From NCBI GenBank assembly GCA_964439955.1, contig CAYTPX010000007.1:1-64000 (forward strand): a stretch of 64,000 bases of DNA. The letters are read 5' to 3'. The notes under the pieces are model-generated. The model made no database searches. It worked only from the letters and a program-made list of their open reading frames with translations, and was not told the DNA's origin. The position numbers and the translations under genes are program-made. How positions within the stretch are numbered: the stretch's first letter is position 1; the number at the start of each line of letters is the position of its first letter. This stretch comes from UBA1794 sp964439955 (lineage in GTDB: Bacteria; Bacteroidota; Bacteroidia; Bacteroidales; Bacteroidaceae). Below, one piece after another: positions 1 through 8,670 of this stretch.

Positions 1-24
1 CACTTGCGCCCGCAAACGCAAGTG
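1..24. other. Perfect 8-bp hairpin at window edge
   Basis: CACTTGCG and CGCAAGTG are perfectly complementary around an 8-nt loop. The hairpin lies 3' of the minus-strand tRNA-Thr and could end that transcript, but no T-run follows on either strand. The sequence between it and the tRNA holds nothing else I recognise. Confidence 0.35.
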
Positions 25-61
25 CTTCTCGCCAAAACGGTACGGGGAAACGCCCTTGGAG

Positions 62-135
62 AGCCTCTTGTCGGATTCGAACCAACGACCCCGAGATTAC
101 AAATCACGTGCTCTGGCCAACTGAGCTAAAGAGGC
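62..135 (-). tRNA. tRNA-Thr (anticodon UGU)
   Basis: Read on the minus strand it gives a full cloverleaf: acceptor GCCTCTT/AAGAGGC, D-stem GCTC/GAGC, a seven-base anticodon loop TTTGTAA with anticodon TGT, and T-arm GTTGG-TTCGAAT-CCGAC. The anticodon stem CGTGA/TCTCG carries one T-T mismatch in its middle pair. No CCA is encoded. A strong promoter lies about 120 bases upstream. Confidence 0.95.
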
Positions 136-252
136 GGGTGGGTAAGCTCTCTGCATCGCGCCGCTACAACCAACTACCTTTGCTGCGGTCAAGCCCTGGA
201 GGATTCGAAGGGAGCTGGCCGTATAGGACTTACCCGTGCGATATTGTGGCTG

Positions 253-282
253 CAAAGGTACGCGTTTTTTCCGGATATGCAA
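253..282 (-). promoter_or_regulatory. Bacteroidota-type promoter reading toward tRNA-Thr
   Basis: On the minus strand a TTG (-33 element) is followed after 19 bases by TACCTTTG, a perfect TAnnTTTG -7 box. It points at the tRNA-Thr gene and implies a leader of roughly 110 bases. Confidence 0.7.
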
Positions 283-310
283 GCATGGCCGCCTGTTTTT
301 CTCCATTCCT

Positions 311-361
311 TTGTGGAAAAAGGCTTGCCGCTTTTCGGGGAAAGTGCCTGCGCCTTTTGCC
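311..361 (+). repeat. AAAGTGC-family repeat units (array A)
   Basis: Two head-to-tail units of about 23-24 bases lie between the tRNA-Thr promoter and the GH30 gene. The clearer one contains GGGGAAAGTGCC then GCGCCTTTT, matching the dispersed family consensus. A looser third copy lies near 433-464. Confidence 0.6.
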
Positions 362-489
362 GTTTCCCCCGCCGGTTTGGGTTGGGGACGTTAAACCTTT
401 TTTCCTGTGGGCTGTCTCAAATTCAAGGGCGTGGGGCTTTTCCCTCCGCCCAAGGCAGGGAAAGTACAAACATTTATACCGTATTGTCT

Positions 490-2082
490 ATGAACAGGGT
501 TTTAGGAATCTGGATGCTGGGCATCCTGGGCGGGCTGTCCGCCCCTCCTCTCCCCGCGGCGGGCCAGGGGGAAAAGGTTGAGGTACACTACCGGGTGGAA
601 ACCGGTGAGCCGAGGCAGCCGGTCGATTGCTTCGGGGCTTCTGACGCTTGGAGCATGCAGGAGTTGGGCTTGTGGCCTGAAGAAAAACAGAAGCAGGCGG
701 CCGACTGGCTGTTCAGCTCGGAGCTGGACGAGGCCGGGCGCCCGCGGGGGATAGGCCTTTCCATCTGGCGCTTCAACGTGGGTGCGGGGAGTGCCGGGCA
801 AGGGAATGAGAGCCAGATCAACCGCGGCACGCGTACCGAATGTTTCTTGCAGGCCGACGGGTCGTACGACTGGAGCCGCCAAGCGGGGCAACGTGCCTTC
901 TTGCGCTTGGCTAAGGAGCGGGGCGTGCCTTATTTCCTAGCTTTCCTCAATTCGCCGCCGGTGTATTTTACCCAAAACGGGCTGGCTACGAACACGGGGC
1001 GCGGGGGGACTTTCAACCTGAAGGAAGATTGTTATGATGATTTTGCCCGCTTCTTGGGCGAAGTGGTGGAAGGAATGGAGCGCGAGGAGGGGGTGCATTT
1101 CGACTACCTGTGCCCGGTGAACGAGCCCGATGGGCACTGGAACTGGATTGGCCCGAAGCAGGAGGGAACCCCTGCGACGCAGCGCGAGATTGCCAAGGCC
1201 GTGCGTGCCATCAGTGCGGAATTCCAGGCGCGGGGGCTGGATACGAAGATTCTGGTAAACGAGTCGTCGGACTACCGCTGCATGATGGGCGAGCACATGG
1301 CGGGCTGGCAACGGGGGTATGCCATCAGCAGTTTCTTTTCGCCCGACAGTTCGGCAACCTACCTGGGGGACTTGCCCAATGTGCCCCGCCTCATGGCCGG
1401 GCACAGCTATTGGACGAACACCCCGCTCAAGGCTTTGCGCGATTACCGTTGCGCTTTGCGCGACTCGATGGAGAAGTTCGGCGTGGAGTTTTGGCAGACC
1501 GAGACGTGCATCATGAGCAACGACGAGGAAATAGGCGGCGGGGGCGGCTTCGACTCCACGATGGAGGTGGCGCTTTACGTGGCACGCATTGTGCATCACG
1601 ACTTGGTCTACGCCCATGCCCGCAGCTGGCAATGGTGGCGGGCGGTAGGAGGCGACTACAAAGACGGCTTGCTCTACATGCGTTCCGCCCGCGACGGGCG
1701 CAAGGATGGCTTGTTGCGCGATTCGAAGTTGCTTTGGGCGTTGGGCAATTATAGCCGTTTCGTGCGCCCAGGGGCCGTCCGTTATGCCATGACTGCCGAA
1801 CGCGGCGGTCAGCCTGTGGTTGAAGGGGACACTGACCCGCACGGGGTCATGTGCTCCGCTTATCGCAACGAGACGGGGCAGTGGGTGGTTGTGGCCATCA
1901 ATTATGCGGAAGAGGAGCGGGCTTTCTCTTTCTCCCTGCGGCAAGGCACGGTGGCGCAATGGCAACTTTACCGTACTTCGGACCGTCCCGGGGAAAACTT
2001 GGCGCCTGTGGGTGTCCTTCCCGGCGGTAGCCCTGCGGTGTTGCCCCCCCGTTCGGTTACGACTTTTGTGGCGCAGGAATAG
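490..2082 (+). CDS. Secreted GH30-family glycoside hydrolase
   Basis: A 530-residue exported glycosidase of family GH30, whose members include endo-beta-1,6-galactanases, glucosylceramidases and xylanases. The ATG at 490 is chosen because it opens a signal peptide (MNRVLGIWMLGILGG); the open frame extends upstream only through repeat sequence. A (beta/alpha)8 barrel is implied. The acid/base glutamate is Glu212 in CPVNEPDGHW and the likely nucleophile is Glu338 in FWQTET. The substrate is not fixed by sequence; the NEPDGHWNW context resembles the galactanase-like branch, which would fit the arabinose/galactose genes 35 kb away (inference). The gene stands alone, convergent with cdsA across a strong terminator. 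Confidence 0.85.
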   Translation: MNRVLGIWMLGILGGLSAPPLPAAGQGEKVEVHYRVETGEPRQPVDCFGASDAWSMQELGLWPEEKQKQAADWLFSSELDEAGRPRGIGLSIWRFNVGAGSAGQGNESQINRGTRTECFLQADGSYDWSRQAGQRAFLRLAKERGVPYFLAFLNSPPVYFTQNGLATNTGRGGTFNLKEDCYDDFARFLGEVVEGMEREEGVHFDYLCPVNEPDGHWNWIGPKQEGTPATQREIAKAVRAISAEFQARGLDTKILVNESSDYRCMMGEHMAGWQRGYAISSFFSPDSSATYLGDLPNVPRLMAGHSYWTNTPLKALRDYRCALRDSMEKFGVEFWQTETCIMSNDEEIGGGGGFDSTMEVALYVARIVHHDLVYAHARSWQWWRAVGGDYKDGLLYMRSARDGRKDGLLRDSKLLWALGNYSRFVRPGAVRYAMTAERGGQPVVEGDTDPHGVMCSAYRNETGQWVVVAINYAEEERAFSFSLRQGTVAQWQLYRTSDRPGENLAPVGVLPGGSPAVLPPRSVTTFVAQE

Positions 2083-2124
2083 GAAAACGTGCTCTTTCCG
2101 GTTTCCGCGCATTCCCTTTCCGGT
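2081..2124 (+). repeat. Degenerate AAAGTGC-family units
   Basis: Just after the GH30 stop, GGAAAACGTGC-TCTTTCC and a second looser unit match the family of short dispersed repeats. This is the weakest listed copy. Confidence 0.35.
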
Positions 2125-2140
2125 CCGGCATCTTTGGAAT

Positions 2141-2176
2141 AATTATGCCCGCGCATGCAGTGCGGGCATAATTTTG
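2141..2176. terminator. Bidirectional terminator between GH30 and cdsA
   Basis: AATTATGCCCGC and GCGGGCATAATT form a perfect 12-bp stem with a 9-nt loop, flanked by A- and T-rich bases on both sides. It sits between two convergent genes and can serve both. Confidence 0.85.
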
Positions 2177-2245
2177 GAATGCCCATTGCCCGAAAGGGTG
2201 GGGCTCAGTTTTGAATCCGGATTGTGGCTAAATGAAGGGAAGGTT

Positions 2246-3151
2246 TCAGAAAAGCCCGATGAAAAGCAGGTAGCAGAGTGCGGCGGGAATGGCCAGGAGC
2301 GAACTGTCGAAGCGGTCGAGCATGCCTCCGTGGCCGGGCAAGATGCGCCCCGAGTCCTTTATGCCGAGTTGGCGCTTCATCAGCGATTCTACCAAGTCGC
2401 CCCACGTGCCGGTTCCGGCAACAACGAGTGCCAAGCCTACCCATTCAGCTGCGCTATAAGCGGCCAAGTAGTGGGTGTCGATTTGCCAGGCTAACAAGGA
2501 AATGATTGCGGCCATCAGCAATCCTCCGATGAATCCTTCCCATGATTTGGCGGGCGAAATGCGGGGAAATAGGCGGTGGCGGCCCAAAAGGCTGCCGACG
2601 CAATAGGCTCCCGTATCGTTGGCCCATAAGAACATGAATATGCTTAGCGGCAACAGAAAAGAGGCTTGGAACACTTGGGAGTTCTCCATAAAGTCTGCCA
2701 GCAGGAGGGGGTTCGTGCTTAGATGCGGCTGGCAGAGGAAGAAATAGAGCCAAGCGAGAAGGGAAAAGGGTAGGGCGATGTAAAACTGGCTCAGTACGGA
2801 ATATGCCCAGTTGCCCATAGGGTTACGGCGCTTGAGGTAGAGTTCGCGTACCAAGAGGACTATTATAAAAATAAGGTAGGGGGCGAATGCGGCCATGGTG
2901 TCCGTGGTCATATAAATGACCTGGGCTAAAAACAAATAGACGGAAACCGCAATCAATAGGGTGGTAGGCAGGCGCACCTCGCTGTTTGGGCGGTCGTTGA
3001 TAAGTTGGCAGTATTCGCGCACGGTCAATGCCATAATCAAGCAAAAGAGGCAAGTGAACGACAGGGGACTATACATGATTCCCCCTACGAGTACAGCTAC
3101 AAACAACACGCCCGTGAGGGTGCGTTGGACAAGATTGTTCTTCTTTTCCAT
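2246..3151 (-). CDS. cdsA: Phosphatidate cytidylyltransferase
   Basis: Makes CDP-diacylglycerol from phosphatidate and CTP, the branch point of phospholipid synthesis, in the inner membrane. The 301-residue protein is rich in membrane segments (about eight) and ends with the family signature: KDSGRILPGHGGMLDRFDS, with the metal-binding Asp residues, at about residues 263-281. The start MEKKNNLVQR is 15 bases after the ftsH stop, so it is the last gene of the rsfS-ftsH-cdsA operon, a typical Bacteroidales order. Confidence 0.95.
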   Translation of the reverse strand: MEKKNNLVQRTLTGVLFVAVLVGGIMYSPLSFTCLFCLIMALTVREYCQLINDRPNSEVRLPTTLLIAVSVYLFLAQVIYMTTDTMAAFAPYLIFIIVLLVRELYLKRRNPMGNWAYSVLSQFYIALPFSLLAWLYFFLCQPHLSTNPLLLADFMENSQVFQASFLLPLSIFMFLWANDTGAYCVGSLLGRHRLFPRISPAKSWEGFIGGLLMAAIISLLAWQIDTHYLAAYSAAEWVGLALVVAGTGTWGDLVESLMKRQLGIKDSGRILPGHGGMLDRFDSSLLAIPAALCYLLFIGLF

Positions 3152-3166
3152 CTTTGTGCCCCCGTT

Positions 3167-5209
3167 CTATTCAGTTTTCTCCGTCGTTTCGGGCGGAATG
3201 AGTCCGGCCTCTTTTCCGTCGTCCGAGGTTGTCTCGGGCATGGAGGAGGTACTTGGTTGGTTTTCCTTTGCAGGCTTTTGCTCGTTCGCCGATGTTTGTT
3301 CGTTCATGATTTCTTCCGCACGGCTGTTCCATGGGCGTTTCCCAAAAATCCGTTCTACGTCTTCGGCGAAAATCACTTCGTTGGCGATGAGTAATTCGGC
3401 CAGTTGGTTATGTTGTTCCTTATGCTCTTCCAGGATTTGTTTGGCACGGGCATATTGTTCACTGATGAAGCGTTTGGCTTCTTCGTCGATCAATTCGGCT
3501 GTTTTCTCACTATAAGGGCGGTTTATGGCATAGGGGTCGGAACTATAATAGCATAGGTTGGGCAGCTTTTCGCTCATGCCCATATAGGAAATCATGGCAT
3601 AGACTTGTTTGGTCACACGGTCTAAGTCGTTCATCGCGCCGGAAGAAACCCGCCCCAAAAATAGCTCTTCCGCCGCGCGCCCTCCCAATGTGGCGCAAAT
3701 CTCGTCGAGCATTTGTTCCTTTGTCGTAATCTGTCGTTCTTCGGGCATGTACCAAGCCGCTCCGAGGGCTTGCCCTCTGGGTACGATCGTGACTTTGATT
3801 AAGGGGTTGGCATGCTCAAGCAACCAAGAAACGGCAGCGTGCCCGGATTCATGGATGGCGATGGCACGGCGTTCTTCTTTGGTCATTATTTTGCTCTTCT
3901 TCTCCAATCCGCCTATAATGCGGTCTACCGCATCCAAGAAGTCTTGTTTCCCAACCCTCGACTTGCCGTGGCGGGCGGCAATCAAGGCAGCTTCGTTGCA
4001 TACATTGGCTATGTCCGCCCCCGAGAAGCCCGGGGTCTGGCGGGCGAGCAAGTCTTTGTCGACCGTGTCGTCTATCTTAATAGGGGCAAGATGGACACCG
4101 AAGATTTCTTTCCGTTCGTTTAGGTCGGGCAAGTCCACATGGATTTGCCGGTCGAAGCGGCCTGCACGGAGAAGCGCTTTGTCCAAGATGTCCACCCGGT
4201 TCGTGGCTGCCAATACAATGATGCCGCTGTTTGAGCCGAAACCGTCCATTTCCGTGAGTAATTGGTTTAGGGTGTTTTCCCGTTCGTCATTGCCTCCCAT
4301 TGCCGGGTTCTTGCCTCTTGCGCGGCCCACGGCATCGATTTCGTCGATGAATATGATGCAAGGGGATTTTTCCTTTGCTTGTTTGAACAAATCCCGTACC
4401 CGCGAGGCACCTACCCCCACGAACATTTCGACAAAGTCAGAACCCGAGAGTGAAAAGAACGGCACGTTTGCTTCCCCTGCCACGGCTTTTGCCAGCAAGG
4501 TCTTGCCTGTTCCCGGAGGGCCGACCAGCAGTGCCCCTTTGGGAATCTTGCCTCCCAGCTCCGTGTATTTCTGGGGTTCTTTAAGGAACTCTACGATTTC
4601 CTCCACTTCCATCTTGGCTTCTTCCAAGCCTGCCACGTCTTTGAACGTGACGTTTACTTGAGTTCCTTTTTCGAAGAGTTGGGCGCGCGATTTCCCCACG
4701 TTGAAGATTCCAGCACCGCCTCCCCCGCCGCCGCTCATGCGGCGCATGAAGAAGATCCAGATTCCGACGAAGAGCAAAAAGGGGAGTAAGTTTAGCAGAA
4801 GCGTAAGCATGAAGTTGCTTCGCTCGGCGTATTCTTCTTTTCCGGTGAAGTTGTTTTCCGCACGTTGCTCTTCCAAGAAGTTGCTGACGCTTTCATTCGA
4901 AGGCACGCGCGTAGCAATCATCGGTTCGCGCGGCATCTGTGCGTTTGTTTCCTTGAATACGTCCTTTACGTGTTCGGGGGATATGTACATTTCCAACGAG
5001 TTGTCCGTGTAGGTAACGACCCGGCTTACATATCCGTTGGCCACGTATTCTTTAAATTTGTTGTAGCTTACTTCTTTGAGGGCGGTATTGCCTCCTCCTG
5101 AGAGATAGAGGGCGATGAGAAGCCCGCCTATCAGGATATATAACCATGTCAAGCTGAACCTGGGTGCCTTACGGCCTGGTTGCGGCTGGCCTGCATCATT
5201 CTTTTCCAT
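3167..5209 (-). CDS. ftsH: ATP-dependent zinc metalloprotease FtsH
   Basis: Membrane-anchored AAA+ protease for quality control of membrane proteins. With the start at MEKNDAGQPQ (5209) it has 680 residues; the longer open frame runs into rsfS and lacks support. Membrane segments lie at about 21-37 and 134-155 around a periplasmic domain. The Walker A GPPGTGKT is at 230-237, Walker B IIFIDE at 285-290, and the zinc site HESGH at 453-457. The C-terminal tail of about 45 residues is hydrophilic and low in complexity, rich in Glu, Ser, Thr and Pro. It is transcribed with rsfS (25 bases upstream) and cdsA. Confidence 0.97.
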   Translation of the reverse strand: MEKNDAGQPQPGRKAPRFSLTWLYILIGGLLIALYLSGGGNTALKEVSYNKFKEYVANGYVSRVVTYTDNSLEMYISPEHVKDVFKETNAQMPREPMIATRVPSNESVSNFLEEQRAENNFTGKEEYAERSNFMLTLLLNLLPFLLFVGIWIFFMRRMSGGGGGGAGIFNVGKSRAQLFEKGTQVNVTFKDVAGLEEAKMEVEEIVEFLKEPQKYTELGGKIPKGALLVGPPGTGKTLLAKAVAGEANVPFFSLSGSDFVEMFVGVGASRVRDLFKQAKEKSPCIIFIDEIDAVGRARGKNPAMGGNDERENTLNQLLTEMDGFGSNSGIIVLAATNRVDILDKALLRAGRFDRQIHVDLPDLNERKEIFGVHLAPIKIDDTVDKDLLARQTPGFSGADIANVCNEAALIAARHGKSRVGKQDFLDAVDRIIGGLEKKSKIMTKEERRAIAIHESGHAAVSWLLEHANPLIKVTIVPRGQALGAAWYMPEERQITTKEQMLDEICATLGGRAAEELFLGRVSSGAMNDLDRVTKQVYAMISYMGMSEKLPNLCYYSSDPYAINRPYSEKTAELIDEEAKRFISEQYARAKQILEEHKEQHNQLAELLIANEVIFAEDVERIFGKRPWNSRAEEIMNEQTSANEQKPAKENQPSTSSMPETTSDDGKEAGLIPPETTEKTE

Positions 5210-5234
5210 TTTTCCTTTGTTTAGGTCCGTAAAG

Positions 5235-5594
5235 TCAATCCAAGTCTGCGATTCCTTCCACTTCGGCATCTGCCCAAAGGTGCTCCAGATCGTAATATGC
5301 ACGTTGCTTGGGCAAGAAAATATGGACTACCACATTACCGTAGTCCATGGCCACCCATTCGGAGTTCCGCATGCCATCTATGGAAAGGGGCTTCTCTCCA
5401 GTAAGCTTATGTACCTGATCCCACACTTCATTGCTTAGGGCCGAAACTTGGCTTGGGGTGTTGCCTTGGCAAATCACCAAGCAATCCGTGACGGAAGTAT
5501 TGACTTTTTGCAAATTTACAACTTCGATTTTTTTCCCTTTCTTTTCTTGGATGCCCCGGATGGCGGCATCCACTACGGAAGGAGTTCTATCCAT
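5235..5594 (-). CDS. rsfS: Ribosome silencing factor RsfS
   Basis: RsfS (YbeB/Iojap family) binds ribosomal protein uL14 and prevents subunit joining in starvation. The start is set at MDRTPSVVDAAI (5594), giving 119 residues, the usual length; the frame upstream of it covers the promoter. The conserved core is visible: TDCLVICQGNTPSQVSAL, then EWVAMDYGNVVVHIFLP and YYDLEHLWADA. It is first in the rsfS-ftsH-cdsA operon. Confidence 0.95.
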   Translation of the reverse strand: MDRTPSVVDAAIRGIQEKKGKKIEVVNLQKVNTSVTDCLVICQGNTPSQVSALSNEVWDQVHKLTGEKPLSIDGMRNSEWVAMDYGNVVVHIFLPKQRAYYDLEHLWADAEVEGIADLD

Positions 5595-5657
5595 ATATTC
5601 GTTTTGTAGTATGATAATCTGGCTTGTTCGGGCAAAGCCGTTGGGGCTTTTCCGGCA

Positions 5658-5665
5658 CAAAGATA
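5658..5665 (-). promoter_or_regulatory. -7 box of the rsfS-ftsH-cdsA operon
   Basis: TATCTTTG on the minus strand, about 64 bases before the rsfS ATG, matches TAnnTTTG. I found no convincing TTG at -33. Confidence 0.5.
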
Positions 5666-5737
5666 CATTTAAATCTACGCGCATGTGCGAGAATCTTGCC
5701 CCTTTTGCATTTTCTAACAAAAAAAGAGCCGCAGTGC

Positions 5738-5768
5738 TTTGGCTTTTTTCAAATAAGCCCTACCTTTG
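5738..5768 (+). promoter_or_regulatory. Promoter of tRNA-Gln
   Basis: TTTG at 5738, a 19-base spacer, then TACCTTTG at 5761: an ideal Bacteroidota promoter 20 bases upstream of the mature tRNA. Confidence 0.8.
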
Positions 5769-5788
5769 CGGTCGAATTCAATAAGCAT

Positions 5789-5859
5789 TGGGCTATGGTG
5801 TAATGGTAACACTACAGATTCTGGTCCTGTCATTCTTGGTTCGAATCCAGGTAGCCCAG
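5789..5859 (+). tRNA. tRNA-Gln (anticodon CUG)
   Basis: The acceptor TGGGCTA pairs with TAGCCCA; D-stem GTGT/ACAC; anticodon loop TTCTGGT gives CTG; the T-loop is TTCGAAT. The anticodon stem closes with an A-C apposition next to the loop. No CCA is encoded. It is followed at once by a terminator. Confidence 0.95.
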
Positions 5860-5870
5860 CAGGAAGCGGC

Positions 5871-5903
5871 CCGCTTTTTCACAAAGCGGCCCGCTCTTTT
5901 TTT
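5871..5903 (+). terminator. Rho-independent terminator of tRNA-Gln
   Basis: CCGCTTT pairs with AAAGCGG around TTCAC, followed by a run of seven T. The region also carries a direct repeat of AGCGGCCCGCT. Confidence 0.8.
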
Positions 5904-6100
5904 CGTTTTCCGCAGGCGGGGTCGGCTTGTCGCCCCTTGTGTCCCAACCCCAACTGTTCCTTAGTTTGGGGTGTCCCATCCCGTCATCGTGTCGATGGCA
6001 GGGATAGTTCTTTTCAGCCGGTTCTGCCATAATGCCGGTGTCGTAGTCGCCGGTGCGGCTTCCCGGGCGGCGCTGTCGGTCGGAAGCGTTTATGTTTTTC

Positions 6101-6121
6101 TGGGAAAGTGCTTGCGTTTTG
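6101..6121 (+). repeat. Single AAAGTGC-family unit
   Basis: GGGAAAGTGCTTGCGTTTTG is a solitary, well-preserved unit in the 310-base gap between the tRNA-Gln terminator and the nuclease gene. The rest of that gap (5904-6100) shows only a small CCCCAAC/GTTTGGGG hairpin near 5947-5973. Confidence 0.6.
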
Positions 6122-6143
6122 TAGCAAAAGTACGGGTACTTTT

Positions 6144-6172
6144 TTGCGTTAAGCCTTCTTTTACTACCTTTG
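6144..6172 (+). promoter_or_regulatory. Promoter of the nuclease gene
   Basis: TTG in a T-run at about 6144, then TACCTTTG at 6165-6172 with about 18 bases between, about 40 bases before the ATG. Confidence 0.65.
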
Positions 6173-6212
6173 TGCGGGATAAATTTTATGGAAAAGTAGC
6201 TTTTGAAACGAT

Positions 6213-7034
6213 ATGGCACGAAGGCGGAAGACGAATCTTTGGTTTCTTGTCTTGCTGCTTGCCGCGGTAGGCGCATGGCATTGGCAGAATGGGAGTTTCC
6301 CTTCCCCAAGGGAAGGGATGGGGCAACCGCTCCCGTCCGACGACATGGAGGCTTATTGCCTCCCCCGTCCGGCGGAGGGCGGGACGGTGACGGTGGTGCG
6401 GCATGCGGGCTACACGGTGGCCTTCGATGCGGCAAAGCAGACGCCCGAGTGGGTGGCCTACGTCCTGACGGCGGAGGAAAGCGAAGGCACTGTACCGCGC
6501 AAGGGCCGCTTCGTCCCGGACCCGGACATCGCTTCCTGCTGGGTAACGACGGACGACTACAAAGGCAGCGGCTACGACCGGGGACACATGGCCCCGGCGG
6601 TCGACATGAAGTGGAGCCGCCAAGCCATGGAAGAGAGTTTCTACCTGAGCAACATTTGCCCGCAAAACAGGAACCTCAACAAGGGCGATTGGAACGAACT
6701 GGAGGAAAAGGCCCGTGGGTGGGCACGCCTTTACGGCGCGCTTTGCATCGCATGCGGGCCGGTGGGGGCTGACGGGCCGATAGATTGGATTGGCAACGCG
6801 CCGGTGGCCGTGCCCGCCCGTTTCTTCAAGGTATTCCTCCGCAAGGGCGCCGACGGTTTCCAGGCCATCGGCTTCCTCTTCCCCAACCAGGCAGGCAACC
6901 GCCCGCTGGACAGTTATGCCGTCTCGGTCGATAGCGTGGAGCGGGTTACGGGGCTGGACTTCTTTTCAGCTTTGCCCGATGCGGAGGAAGAAGCGGCCGA
7001 AGCCGTATGTTCCCCCTCGGCGTGGGGGCTCTGA
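6213..7034 (+). CDS. DNA/RNA non-specific endonuclease (NUC/EndA family)
   Basis: A 273-residue beta-beta-alpha-metal nuclease. An N-terminal MARRRKTNLWFLVLLLAAV segment is a signal anchor or signal peptide, so it acts outside the cytoplasm. The active-site motif YDRGHMAPAVDMKWS, with the catalytic His, and the following SNICPQNRNLNKGDWNELE are diagnostic. The probable role is nutritional or defensive degradation of extracellular nucleic acid (inference). It has its own promoter; the next gene starts about 50 bases downstream and may be co-transcribed. Confidence 0.9.
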   Translation: MARRRKTNLWFLVLLLAAVGAWHWQNGSFPSPREGMGQPLPSDDMEAYCLPRPAEGGTVTVVRHAGYTVAFDAAKQTPEWVAYVLTAEESEGTVPRKGRFVPDPDIASCWVTTDDYKGSGYDRGHMAPAVDMKWSRQAMEESFYLSNICPQNRNLNKGDWNELEEKARGWARLYGALCIACGPVGADGPIDWIGNAPVAVPARFFKVFLRKGADGFQAIGFLFPNQAGNRPLDSYAVSVDSVERVTGLDFFSALPDAEEEAAEAVCSPSAWGL

Positions 7035-7088
7035 GCGGGGTGGAAGGCGGGCGGCCCTTGGCGATGTCTCATGTTTAACGATAAAGAT

Positions 7089-8495
7089 ATGCGGATCATG
7101 GAATTCAAGTTTCGGTTGTTTCTCATTGCGGCAGGCACGGTACTTTCTTCCGTCCCTGCGGCGGGCTGGGCCCAGGACACCTATCGGCCTGAGCCCGGCG
7201 GGAAGGAAATCTATCTTCCCAAGGCGCTTGCGCACATGGACTTGCTGGGCGACACCTCGCTCTACAGTTTCCAGCGCCTGCGCTGCTCGCGTGATTTGGC
7301 CCTTTTCTGGGAATGTCCTTTCGGCAGCGACCCTGCATTTGCCCCCGACTATGAGGGGCAGAACATGAAAGTTGATGTGGACCAGATGCTCAAGCGCACG
7401 CAGTACTTCTATGATTTCTACGTCGATAGCCTGAAGTGGCTGTTGCCCGGTTCGAAAGCCGAGCGTTTCCGCATGGTATTGATGCTCCGGTACAACGACG
7501 ACGGGACGGCTTACGGCGGCGACCACGACGGGGAAATCGGCGGGCTATGGGTGAGTCCGTCCCGCCTGCAGGACACCACGCTCAATGTCTTGGCCCACGA
7601 GCTGGGACACTCTTTCCAGGCGCAACTTGGAGCGGACGGAGACCTAGGATTGAACCAAGGCCCGTTGTGGGAAATGACGTCGCAGTGGATGCTTTGGCAG
7701 GTAAATCCCGACTGGGTGCGCGACGAAAACTACCACTGGGTCGAGTTTATGAAGCACACGAACCTCGCTTTTTGCCATTTTGAGAATGTCTACCGTTCGC
7801 CCTACGTGCTGGAATTCTTCAGCATGAAGCATGGACGGGAATATATTGGCAAGCTGTGGCGCGAAGCGCGGGAGGGCGAAGACATCGCGCAGGCCTACAT
7901 GCGCATGTCCGGCCTGTCGCAAGAGCAATTCAACGCGGAGGTTTACGAGGCTGCCGCCCGCTTCATGACCTACGACCTGCCTCGCGTGAAGGAACACATG
8001 CGCCCTTACGCCAACCGCCACTCGTGCCGGATGGTTTCCCTCCCGGGCGACGGGGGAGCAGCGGCCTACACCATGGCCCCGGAACGCACGCTGGGCAGTT
8101 ATGGATACAACGGCATACGCCTCGAAGTGCCCGACCCCGGAAGCCGCATACGTTTGACGCTCGAACCGGATTCCCTTACGGGGGGCGCCACGGGAGGCTT
8201 CTGCTATGGACTGGTGGCCGTGGACCGCACGGGCAATCCCCTCTACGTGCCGATGCGTTATGTGCCGGCCAGTGGCGGGGAAGCCGGGGCAGGGGCTTTG
8301 GACTATGAAGTGCCTTCTTCGGGCTTGGACTATCTGTGGCTGGTGGTGACTGCTGCCCCTTCGGCCCATACGCTCTCGCCCGAGGCGCAATGGTATTGCC
8401 ATTTTACGATGGAAGGCACGCGCCCGCACGAGGACATGCTGAACGCCGAGCCCTTCGAAGCACCGGCCAGGCGGATGCGGCGTCCCAGGAATTGA
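7089..8495 (+). CDS. Secreted putative zinc metalloprotease-like protein (DUF6055-like)
   Basis: Exported protein of about 468 residues. The start is uncertain: ATGs at 7071, 7089 and 7098 are in frame; 7089 or 7098 gives a normal signal peptide ending near AAGWAQ. VLAHELGHSFQ is a gluzincin-type HExxH zinc site, and a glutamate-containing LWEMTSQW follows about 22 residues later as a possible third ligand region. The C-terminal 150 residues look like a beta-sandwich. The fold suggests DUF6055-type proteins of gut Bacteroidales; no substrate is known to me. It ends in a clear terminator. Confidence 0.65.
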   Translation: MRIMEFKFRLFLIAAGTVLSSVPAAGWAQDTYRPEPGGKEIYLPKALAHMDLLGDTSLYSFQRLRCSRDLALFWECPFGSDPAFAPDYEGQNMKVDVDQMLKRTQYFYDFYVDSLKWLLPGSKAERFRMVLMLRYNDDGTAYGGDHDGEIGGLWVSPSRLQDTTLNVLAHELGHSFQAQLGADGDLGLNQGPLWEMTSQWMLWQVNPDWVRDENYHWVEFMKHTNLAFCHFENVYRSPYVLEFFSMKHGREYIGKLWREAREGEDIAQAYMRMSGLSQEQFNAEVYEAAARFMTYDLPRVKEHMRPYANRHSCRMVSLPGDGGAAAYTMAPERTLGSYGYNGIRLEVPDPGSRIRLTLEPDSLTGGATGGFCYGLVAVDRTGNPLYVPMRYVPASGGEAGAGALDYEVPSSGLDYLWLVVTAAPSAHTLSPEAQWYCHFTMEGTRPHEDMLNAEPFEAPARRMRRPRN

Positions 8496-8509
8496 AACGG
8501 AAGGGTGAT

Positions 8510-8535
8510 GGGGAAGGCGTCTGCCTTCCCCCTTT
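8510..8535 (+). terminator. Terminator after the HExxH protein gene
   Basis: GGGGAAGGC pairs with GCCTTCCCC (9 bp, 4-nt loop) and is followed by CTTTCG. It lies 15 bases past the stop codon. Confidence 0.7.
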
Positions 8536-8670
8536 CGTTCCGCCGCCTGCCTTGTGCGGCAACCACGCCCCATTGGGCATAAGCAATCCGGCAAGCCATG
8601 CTACTGCGAGGTGCAAACCGGCGTGGCGGGCGGTATAGCCCGTCCGCGGAAAAGGCTGTCCGGGGAGGGG

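Noticed and set aside
174..181. TACCTTTG on the plus strand, possible GH30 promoter
   Set aside because: It is more than 300 bases from the GH30 start and has no TTG at -33; kept only as an unexplained match.
180..225. T-loop-like TTCGAATCC on the minus strand upstream of tRNA-Thr, possible second tRNA
   Set aside because: The flanking bases do not form a 5-bp T-stem and no acceptor or anticodon arm can be drawn.
937..2112. 391-residue minus-strand frame
   Set aside because: Shadow of the GH30 gene; the GH30 frame has a signal peptide and both catalytic glutamates.
5209..5302. Upstream extension of FtsH by 31 residues
   Set aside because: It overlaps the rsfS coding region, and the MEKND start fits the family N-terminus and spacing.
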